Source: Combretum micranthum
Lineage: Eukaryota > Streptophyta > Magnoliopsida > Myrtales > Combretaceae
Assembly (NCBI GenBank): GCA_024138025.1
Contig: JAMXBD010000579.1
Coordinates: forward strand, 1 to 64,000
Length of the DNA stretch: 64,000 nt
Direction of reading: 5' to 3'
Shown: piece after piece, positions 13,302 through 21,402 of the stretch
Layout: each line of letters starts with the position of its first letter
Numbering within the stretch: the first letter of the stretch is position 1
Program-made: the position numbers and the translations under genes
Notes under the pieces: model-generated
Database searches by the model: none
What the model saw: the letters and a program-made list of their open reading frames with translations, nothing else
Told to the model about the DNA's origin: nothing

Positions 13302-13740
13302 GGGATGTTTGGTAAGCACAGACATGTGCGATGGCGCCAATGTTGAATAAGAGACTTTAAAAATACAGGACAAATTTGAAGGAAAAAAGATGGGTCGAAT
13401 CCTTTTTTTCATTAAACAATTCAAATATAGGAGAATTCAAATACTCTCTAATATTATTGTGTTGTACTTATATATATATATATATATATATATCGAACAA
13501 TGAACAACATAGAAATTCAAAGGTGGACATGGTCCACTTATTTAAAGGTATGTTGTTTTGACATTTTTCTATTATTTTGACTTCATTTTTCATCGTATGT
13601 AAATAGACTGATTATTAAAAATAGACACTGATGAAAAACGAAAATTTTTACTCATAAACCGTTCAAATAGACCAGATACTAATATGAAATAGATATAACA
13701 CAGATACTAATAAAAAAAAACATACCATCCAAACATACCC
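13302..13740. mobile_element. MITE-like segment with hAT-type termini
   Basis: The left end gggatgtttggta and the right end ccatccaaacataccc are imperfect inverted repeats (GGGATGTTTGG against GGGTATGTTTGG). This is the style of termini seen in plant hAT MITEs. It is AT-rich, holds an (AT)n run at ~13470-13493, and has no transposase. No matching 8-bp TSD could be found, so the boundaries are tentative. Confidence 0.35.
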
Positions 13741-13845
13741 TAAAAAGTAGAAGCAAAAATAAGAGCGATTAAAACTTAATAGGCATAGGAAAAGATAATG
13801 GTAAGTGTATTGAACAAATAAAGTATTCTTTGTTTAAGGATAAAG

Positions 13846-14483
13846 TGATGAAGTGGAGATAATGGCGAATAGGTACCAAAAGAAGTGGGATAGAAACTAG
13901 TCTATTACTATTGGGTGATCTAAAGACCCTATCTTGAAGGAAACTAGCTAAATTGAAGAAGTCACAATCTTTGATTGGACAAATTCCTTCGTTTAGGGCC
14001 TCAAACGGCCATTTTTAGTATTTTTGGCAAGTTTTATTTTCCTTATAACTTTTTATAGTAGAGTCGATTTTACACATTGTTGTGATGTTAGTTTTTTCTT
14101 TTTACGTACTTCACTTTAAGACCTTCTTATTTTTTGACAGTTTTGGTTCTATTTTTAGCTTAGTCAACCCATCTTTTGTTTGAACTCATTTACCCATTTA
14201 ATAGTCAATGGTTCCAGTTAAGCTTTTAAGCTAGCCTATATATTGTATGCTCTAGGGCAAATGGACAGGCAAATATCATATTTTTCATTAAAAAAGTTTC
14301 AAAGCAGTCATTGCACTTTTCAAAAAATTTTGACTTCTTGCATAAGTTTCGAATTTTTAGATGCCAAACATCTAGGAATTCTCATAATCAATAGGTGTTG
14401 AAGATCACAAGTTGGGAATTCGTGTGTGAATTTGCAGCTTATGATAAACTATAATTCAATTTCATGTTTACCATTGCGTCAGA
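13846..14483 (+). repeat. CRM-like LTR copy 1
   Basis: It starts TGATGAAGTGGAGATAATGG. Its first ~80 bases match the end of the integrase coding region of the downstream copies. It ends near cattgcgtcaga, just before the primer-binding site. The exact 3' terminus (tca or tcaga) is uncertain by two bases. Confidence 0.7.
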
Positions 14484-14484
14484 T

Positions 14485-14496
14485 TGGTATCAGAGC
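14485..14496 (+). promoter_or_regulatory. Primer-binding site, initiator Met tRNA
   Basis: TGGTATCAGAGC is the standard plant PBS complementary to the 3' end of initiator-methionine tRNA. It lies directly after LTR copy 1. The equivalent site in copy 2 (17238) reads tagtatctaagc and is decayed. Confidence 0.9.
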
Positions 14497-14516
14497 TGTG
14501 TTTACTCTTGGTAACA

Positions 14517-15570
14517 ATGGTACCCCGTAGACAAGCTAATCAATGTCATGTTGCACTGGATGAGATATATGATCGTGATGATATAAGTCGGAGTATCAAT
14601 CAAATGATTGATGAGCGGTTGAATGTGGCATTGGAACATTGTTTGGATGTGGTGGCTGATCGCTTGGTGGAGAGGATGGGTGCGATGATAGGGAACCGAA
14701 GGAATGAAAACCTTAGACACAAATGAAACCCTAATCTGATGCCAGATGTAGATGCGGAAAAGGATTATTACTCTTCTATTAAGGAGGATGAACAGCATGA
14801 TGAAGTATCGCTTAGGCATAGTAGGCCTTGTGTAGAGGAAGACTAGAGGCACTGGGAACTTGGTATGGCAATAGAGATACTAGAGTTTCATGGAAGGCCC
14901 CAACCAGAGGAATTCTTGGATTGGTTAGCCACGGTTGAGGAGATCTTGGAGATCAAAGGGGTCTTTGAGGACAAACAAGTACAGTTGGTAGCGACTAGAT
15001 TGCGTGGTAGAAACACAGCATGGTGGCAGCAACCAAATTTGACTTGATGCAAATTGGGGAAATCTAAAATCACCTCATGGGAAAAGATGAAGAAGCACAT
15101 GTGAATAGCGTTTTTGCCTTACACTTTCCAATGCATCATGTATCAAAGGCTATAGAATGTCAAATAGGAAAATAGTTCAATTGACTAGTATAGTTTTGAA
15201 TTTTATCAATTATTAGCTAGAAATGAGATTCAAGAGATGGAGGATCAATTAGTTACAAGACACATTGGAGAATTAAAGTTGCAGATTATGGATACTTTTA
15301 ATTTATTTGATCCTGTGAGTGTATCTGCTATGTACCATAGGGTGCTAGTTGTAGAGAAATAGTAGAGGCGATCAGAAAGAAGTATGGCTAGTAGTTATAT
15401 ATTTAGTAATGGGGATGTAGCAGTAGCGGTGAGGGGAGCCGTATTGGAAGTGGGTACAAGATAACAACACGTATGGTCGTATTAATAAACCTAATACTAT
15501 AGGTGCTAGCACTAGTGGGATCAAATGCTTCAAGTATGGTAAGAGTGGTCATCGACCGTCAGAGTGTAGA
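14517..15570 (+). pseudogene. gag pseudogene, copy 1 (CRM-like)
   Basis: This is the nucleocapsid/capsid gene of a Ty3/gypsy retrotransposon. ATG at 14517 follows the PBS. Family-typical stretches are visible: EFHGRPQPEEFLDWLATVEE (from ~14883), LVATRLRGRNTAWWQQ (~14986-15035), SWEKMKKHM (~15076), EFYQLLARNEIQEMEDQLV and LFDPVSVSAMYHRVL. A zinc knuckle follows at 15526-15567 (CFKYGKSGH...EC), with its second Cys replaced by Tyr. In-frame stops occur at 14724, after PNLT (~15045) and in several later places, and the frame changes before the knuckle. It cannot make an intact Gag. Copy 2 at 17270 is parallel. Confidence 0.8.
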
Positions 15571-15815
15571 AAAATAGAAAAAAAAAAAGGCATTTTGTTC
15601 TTATGAAAAGCCCTATGTTTTATGATAAAAAATAAGGGGATGAGGTTGTTTTTGAGGCCGCTGGTGATGGAGGCCTAGTTTTTTATACAAAATTTGACGA
15701 AGGAGAGATTCTGACTAGGAATGGAAAGGAGACTTTAGTAGTGAAGAGGTCCCGTATGTCTCCTAAAGCTGTTGGGGAAGATTGGTTGAGAACAAACATC
15801 TTTTGGTCGACCTTC

Positions 15816-16250
15816 ACAAATTAAGGCAAGGTGTGTAAGTTCATAGTAGATTCTTGCAACAGTGAGAACATCATATCAACAGAGGCAGTACCAAAGTTAG
15901 GCCTTAAACCAAAGCTACACCCTATGGCATACAAGCTGACATGGCTAAAGAAAGGAAGTGAGGTAACTGTTTCTAAATGGGTATTAGTTTCATTTTCCAT
16001 AGGCTCTGTATATAAAGATTCTATATGGTGTGACGTAGTTGCAATGGATACTTGCCACTTACTCTTAGGGAGGCCATGGCAGCATGATCATAGTGTAACT
16101 CATGATGGTAGAGCTAATACTTATAAATTTATGTATAAGGAAGTAACAATTATGTTGATTCCTAACAAAGAGCATGTTGAGTCCAAAACTGTGAAACAAA
16201 ATGGTAGCCGTAGTATGTTGTATATGGTAAGATTTGAAGAAAAGCTATAG
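15816..16250 (+). pseudogene. Retroviral-type aspartic protease domain, copy 1
   Basis: The frame reads CKFIVDSCNSENIIST, then PKLGLKPKLHP, YKLTWLKKGSEV, VSFSIGSVYKDSIWCDVV and LLLGRPWQHDHSVTHDG. This is the layout of Ty3/gypsy proteases, in which a D-S/T-G-type active site precedes the LLLGRPW motif. Here the active-site Gly is Cys (DSC), so activity is doubtful. In autonomous relatives reverse transcriptase follows; here the frame ends at 16250 and the integrase tail begins within ~20 bases. Confidence 0.75.
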
Positions 16251-16270
16251 GAAGCAAATCCATTTCTAAC

Positions 16271-16558
16271 ATGGTAGGCAAGGAAGTATCTAAAGAGAGT
16301 ATAAACAAGAAATGGAGTGATGAAGAAGTTGTTGTAAGAGATTATGTTTGGGTTGTCCTTACAAAAGATATGTTTTATATTGGTGAGTACAATAAATTGG
16401 CAGCTAAAAAGATTGGACCAATAGAGACCATAGAGAAGATCAATCTAAATGCTTACAAATTGAATTTGCCTAGCCATATTCGAACAATAAATGTGTTTAA
16501 TGTGAAGCATCTCATCCCACATAGTAGAGATAACTTGGAAGAAGATGATTCAAGGTGA
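16271..16558 (+). pseudogene. Integrase C-terminal tail, copy 1 (RT/RNaseH/INT core missing)
   Basis: Visible motifs are KKWSDEEVVVRDYVWVVLTK, GEYNKLAAKKIGPIETIEKI, NAYKLNLPSHI and NVFNVKHLIPHSRDN. They match the C-terminal integrase region (GPY/F-type motif and FNVKxL segment) of plant chromoviruses such as CRM. It follows the protease directly with no reverse transcriptase, RNase H or integrase catalytic core between. The frame stops at 16556, just upstream of LTR copy 2; copy 3 shows that the coding frame originally ran into the LTR. Confidence 0.75.
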
Positions 16559-16580
16559 ATTTTGTTCATTTAGGACAAGA

Positions 16581-17236
16581 TGATTAAGTGCAGATAATGG
16601 TGAATAGATACTTAGAAAAGTGGGACAGAAACTGATATGTTACCATTAGGTGATCTGAAGACCCTATCTTAAAGAAAACGAGATAACTCGAAGAAGTCAT
16701 AACCTTTGATGGTGAACTAAGTCGGTTTTTGACCAAATTCTTTCATTTAGGGCCTCAAATGGCCATTTTTAGTTTTTTTGGCAGGTTTTATTTTTCTTAT
16801 AACTTTTTATAGAAGTGTCGGTTTTGCATGCCATTTATAGCATTAGTTTTGTCTTTTCATGTACTTTGTTTAAGACCTTTTTATTTTTTTATCATTTCGG
16901 TTCTATTTTTGGCCTAACTAGCCTATCTTTTGTTTGAACTCATTTATCCCATTTAATAGTTAATGGGTTCATTTTAGCTTTTAATCTAGCCTATATATTG
17001 TATGCCTTAGGGCGAATGGACAGGAAAATATTATATTTTTTAGAAAAAAAGTTTCAGACCTGTCATTGCTATTTTCCCAAAAATTCAAATTTCTACATAA
17101 GTTTGGAATTTCGATGCCAATAACCTAGGAATTCTTAGAATCAATAGGTGTTGAAGATCTTAAGCCGAGTATTCATGTGCAAATTAGCATCTTGTGATAA
17201 ACCATAATTCAATTTCACGTTAACTGCTATATTAGA
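16581..17236 (+). repeat. CRM-like LTR copy 2
   Basis: It starts TGATTAAGTGCAGATAATGG and ends attaga before the decayed PBS at 17238. The shared body includes the ggtgatctgaagaccctatctt, gggcctcaaatggccattttt and ataaccataattcaatttc blocks. Divergence from copy 1 includes scattered substitutions and single-base indels. Confidence 0.75.
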
Positions 17237-17269
17237 TTAGTATCTAAGCTGTGTTCGCCCTTGGTAACA

Positions 17270-18355
17270 ATGGCACCCCGTAGACAAGCTAATCAACATC
17301 ATGATACACTAGATGAGATATATAATCACGATGATAGGGATTAAGCGATCAAGCAAATGATTGATGAGTGGTTGAATGCGCATCGGAACGTCGTTTGGAT
17401 GTTGTGGCTAATTGTTTGGTAGAGAGGATGGGTACGATGATGGGGAACCAAAGGAATAAAATCCCTAGACAAGGACGAAAACCTAATCTGATGCCAAATG
17501 TAGATGAGGCAAAGGAAGATTCCTCTTCTATTGAGGAGGATGAACAATGCGATGAAGTACTACATAAGTATAGTAGGTCTTGTGTAGAGGAAGAGAAAAG
17601 GCATTGGGAACTTGGTATGAGAATAGAGATATGCTGGAGTTTCATGGTAGGCCCTAAACTAGAGGAATTCTTAGATTGATTGGCCACGCTTGAGGAGATC
17701 CTAGAGGACAGATGGGTGCGGTTGGTAGCAACCAGATTACGTGGTAGAGCCATAGCATTGTGGCAATAAACAAAATTAACTCAGTGTAGATTAAAGAAAT
17801 CTAAAAACACCTCGTGGGAAAAGATGAAGAAGCACATGTGAACAACATTTTTGCGCTACAATTAGAAGCGCATCATGTATCAAAGGTTGCAGAATCTCAA
17901 GTAGGGAAACGAGTTAGTTGATGAGTACACTTCTGAATTTTATCACTTAGTAGCTAGAAATGAGATTCAAGAGATAGAGGATCAATTAGTTGTGAGATAC
18001 ATTGAAGGGTTAAAGTTATAGATTATGAATACTATTAATTTATTTGATCCTGTGAGTGTATTTGTTGTGTACCAAAGGGTGCTAATTATAGAGAAGCAAC
18101 AGAGGCGGTCAGGAAGTAGTATGGCTAGTCGTGGAATATTCAATAGTGGGGGCAGTAATAATAACTGTGAGGTGAACCATACTAGAAGTTGGGGGGCCAA
18201 ATAACAACACTTATGGGCATGTTAATAAACCTAATACTAGTGGTGCTAGCACTAATGGGATCAAATGCTTCAAGTATGGTGAGAGTGGTCATCAACATCA
18301 GAGTGCAAAAAAACAGAAAAAAAAAAAAAAAACACTTTGTTCTTGTGAAAACCTT
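17270..18355 (+). pseudogene. gag pseudogene, copy 2 (CRM-like)
   Basis: ATG at 17270 (atggcaccccgtagacaagc) matches copy 1. Family stretches occur across several frames: MGNQRNKIPRQGRKPNLMPN (~17440), EEFLDxLATLEEIL (~17660), TRLRGRAIALWQ, and FxLVARNEIQEIEDQLV (~17940). The zinc knuckle near 18268 keeps the same CFKYG substitution as copy 1. Frameshifts appear within the first 100 bases and stops recur. A poly-A run near 18310 follows the knuckle, as at 15575 in copy 1. Confidence 0.75.
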
Positions 18356-18563
18356 ATTTTTTATGATAAAGAAGAGGCAGATGAGGCTGTTTTTGAGTCT
18401 ATTGGTGATGGAGGCCCAATTTTTTATACTGAATTTGACAAAGAAGATATTGTGACCAGGGATGGAAAGGACACTTCGACGGTAAGGAGGTCTTATATGA
18501 CTTCTAAGGTTGATGAGGAAGAAGGGTTGAGAACAAACATCTTTTGGCTTACCTGCACAATTT

Positions 18564-18940
18564 AAGGCAAGGCATGTAGGTTCATAGTAGACTTTAACAG
18601 TTGTAAGAATGTCATATCAATAGAGGTAGTACAAAAGTTAGGCCTTAAACCTAAGTCGTACCTTAAGCCATACAAGCTGGCATGGCTGAAGAAAGAGAGT
18701 GAGGTAACTGTTTTTAAACGGGTAATGGTTTCATTTTCCATAGGTTATGTATATAAAGATTCTATATAGTGTGACATAGTTGCAATGGATACTTGCTACT
18801 TACTATTAGTGAAGCCATGCTAGTATGATCGTAGTGTGACACATGATGGTAGAGTTAATACTTATAAATTTATGTATAAGTAAGTAAAAATTATGTTGAT
18901 ATTTAGTAAAGAGCGTGCTGAGTCCAAAATTGTGAAACAA
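18564..18940 (+). pseudogene. Aspartic protease remnant, copy 2
   Basis: It parallels copy 1: CRFIVDFNSCKNVISIEVV, KLGLKPK, YKLAWLKKESEVTVFKRVM, VSFSIGYVYKDSI then a stop, and RSVTHDGRVNTYKFMYK then a stop. The catalytic D-S/T-G motif has been lost (VDFNSC). Several in-frame stops show it is dead. Confidence 0.7.
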
Positions 18941-18941
18941 A

Positions 18942-19397
18942 ATGGTAGTAGTAGTATGTTATGTATGGCTAGGTTTGAAGAAAAGCCACAAGATACAGAA
19001 GTTGTTTCTAACATGGTGGGAAAAGGAAGTATCCAAAGAGAGTACAAATAGGAAATGGAGTGATGAAGAATTTATTGTAGGAGATTATGTTTGGGTTGTC
19101 CTTACAAAAGATAGGTTTTTTACTAGTGAGTACAATAAATTTGTAGTTAGGAAGATTAGACCCATGGAGACCATAGAGGAGATCAAACCAAATGCTTACA
19201 GATTGAAGTTGCCTAACCATATTCGAACAACAGACATGTTTAATGTGAAGCATCTTATCCCATACAATAGAGATAACTCGGATGAAGACCTTTCGAGGGC
19301 AAATTCTGTTCACCTAGAGGAGAATGATGAAGTGGAAATAATGACGAATAGGTACCTAGAGAAATGGGATAGAAATTGGTCTATTACCATTGGGTGA
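18942..19397 (+). pseudogene. Integrase C-terminal tail, copy 2, reading into LTR3
   Basis: This is the best preserved reading frame of the array (151 codons). The recognisable part begins at KEVSKESTNRKWSDEEFIVG (~19023), then DYVWVVLTKDRFF, SEYNKFVVRKIRPMETIEEI, NAYRLKLPNHI and DMFNVKHLIPYNRDN. The stop codon is at 19395-19397, about 70 bases inside LTR3, which starts at 19325. The purine-rich gaggagaa just before it (19317-19324) fits a polypurine tract. The first ~27 codons come from another frame of the protease region, so the ORF start is not the native start. Confidence 0.7.
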
Positions 19398-19880
19398 TCT
19401 AAAGACCCTATCTTGAAGAAAACAAGCTAACTTGAAGAAGTCACGACCTTTGGTGGTGAGTTATGTCGGTTTTTATCCAAATTCCTTCATTTAGGGCCTT
19501 AAGCAACCATTTTTAGTATTTTTGACAGTTTTGTTTTTCTTATAACTTTTTATAAGAGTGTCAGTTTTACATGCTCTCTATGGCGTTAGTCTTATCTTTT
19601 TATGTACTTTGTTTTAAGAACTTTTTTTTTTTTTTTTACAGTTTCAATTCTATTTTTTATAGCTTTTAAATTACCCTATATGTTGTATACCCTATGGCAA
19701 ATGGACAAGTAGATATCATATTTTTTAGAAAACAGTTTCAATGTCGTTATTGCTCATTTCCAAAAATTTTGAATTCTTGCATAAGATTTAAATTTTGATG
19801 TCAACAACCTAGGAATTCCTAGAATCAATAGGTGCTGAAGACCACAAGTTAGGTATTCGTACACGAATCAACATCTTACG
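19325..19880 (+). repeat. CRM-like LTR copy 3, 5' part
   Basis: It starts TGATGAAGTGGAAATAATGA after gaggagaa and continues through the shared LTR body to catcttacg. There the CACTA transposon interrupts it; the remaining 42 bases are at 51139-51180. Total LTR length is 598 bases, close to copies 1 and 2. Confidence 0.75.
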
Positions 19881-19908
19881 CATGGTAGAAAAGTTGGTGA
19901 AGGATGCG
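19881..19908 (+). repeat. CACTA left terminal inverted repeat (decayed)
   Basis: catggtagaaaagttggtga... aligns with the inverted right end allowing one gap, with 12 of the first 16 aligned bases identical. The diagnostic CACTA has decayed to CATGG, so this end may no longer be recognised by transposase. Confidence 0.6.
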
Positions 19909-19946
19909 AAAATAAGGAGGCAAAATTTGCCTCATCCAGCCAACAA

Positions 19947-19966
19947 ATGGGGCGAAATTCGCCTCA
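19947..19966 (+). repeat. CACTA left subterminal repeat
   Basis: atggggcgaaattcgcctca is the exact reverse complement of 50960-50979. A neighbouring ggaggcaaaatttgcctcat (~19916) is a variant. Subterminal arrays of this kind bind TNPA in En/Spm elements. Confidence 0.85.
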
Positions 19967-20004
19967 TATTTCTCCTATATATACCCCTCACAATCTCTCT
20001 CTAT

Positions 20005-20256
20005 CACACACACACACACACACACACACTCTCTCTCTCTCTCACTCAAACACACACATAGATCACTCCTTTCTCACTCACTCTTGTGCGCTCTCACACG
20101 CACACATACACAGATCACTCCTCACCACACACACACACACACACAGATCACTTCACACACACACTCATATCCTGCTTCTCACGCACACACGCACACACCT
20201 CACCCACACACACTCACAGACACCCCCTACCTACACACACACATACACCAGTAAAA
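20005..20256 (+). repeat. CA/CT-rich imperfect tandem repeat
   Basis: Runs of cacaca and ctctct alternate with agatcactcc-type words at about 20060, 20111 and 20145, giving a loose ~40-60-base repeat. It ends in poly-A at ~20253-20268. Open frames here (His/Thr/Ser repeats) are compositional. It lies just inside the CACTA left end. Confidence 0.8.
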
Positions 20257-20529
20257 AAAAAAAAAAAACTTTTCAATTTAGTAAATTTAATTATATGGTA
20301 AATCTATATTTCTTTATTTAATTTTTATCCTATTATATTTTATATGAAAATATTTTTTTTATAATAAAATATGTCTTTGATTTATATTTTTATTTTTATG
20401 CAGTTATCTGATAAATTGTGTAGCTTTGATCGGATATTTAGAGTACTTCAATTAATAAAAGGTTAGTTCAATTTTCATGAAATTTTTAATTCACCTATTT
20501 AAATACTAGTAATGTTATATTTATTTATT

Positions 20530-21300
20530 AATATGTATTTAATTTGCAGTTGTGTGTACTTAAAAAAAAATTGTATATTTTTTAGGAAGTAGTAATTACA
20601 TATTATTATTCAATCTATGTTTATTATGTTTAATGGCATAACACATAGATTAAATATAAATATTGAGATGTTAATATTTTTATGTTTATTGATTAATGTA
20701 TGCTCAATTTATAGTTATGTATTTGTTGTTAGTAATTGAATAAATTATATATATATATATATATTTACGATCAAGTAATTATATATTATTTGGAGCTTGT
20801 TTAATGTGTTTAGCTTAATAACACATAAAATAAGTATAAGTATTGAATTACTAGTACTTATATATTTTTAGTAATTAATTTATATTTTATTTATATTTAT
20901 ATATTTATTATTAGTAAGCTAAAAAATTATATGTATTTACGATCTAGTAATGACATATTATTATCTAATACATCTGTATTGTGTTTGCCTTTATGACACG
21001 TAGTCTAAATACAATTATTGGTATGTTCACAAAAATTATATATAGTTAGAATGTAACAATTATATATTATTATTTAATACATGGATAATGTGTATAACTT
21101 CATGACACGTAGATTAAATGCAGTAGTAACTACTCCTATTTATATGTTTATCAATTAATTTATGTTGAATTTATAGTCATATATTTCTTGTTAGTGATTC
21201 AAAAAAAATTTTATATATATAGGATCTATCAAATGTATATTATTATGTAACACATACATATTGTCTTTAATTGCATGACACGTATAGGGTTTAATAATAA
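20530..21300 (+). repeat. Degenerate ~175-bp tandem repeat in CACTA 5' region
   Basis: A unit containing agtaattacatattattatt..., an aatgtgttt-like segment, atgacacgtag/ataacacatag and aattaatttatgttgaatttatag recurs from about 20589, 20772, 20946, 21055 and 21229. Spacing is about 183, 174, 109 and 174 bases. It is very AT-rich and non-coding, upstream of TNP2. Confidence 0.65.
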
Positions 21301-21402
21301 GTTAAATGAACATATAGTGTTCTAATATTAGATGCTCGGATAGTTATTAGAGAGTTATCTAATATGACTAAGATGTGGTAATTAATTAAATGCCAATTCA
21401 GG

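Noticed and set aside
14484..14516. Gag translation starting upstream at a TTG over the PBS
   Set aside because: TTG at the primer-binding site is not a plausible start. ATG at 14517, conserved with the ATG at 17270, is the likely gag start.
20005..20321. His/Thr/Ser-rich protein frames at 19947-20321 and 20086-20301
   Set aside because: Pure products of the CA/CT repeat, in two frames at once.
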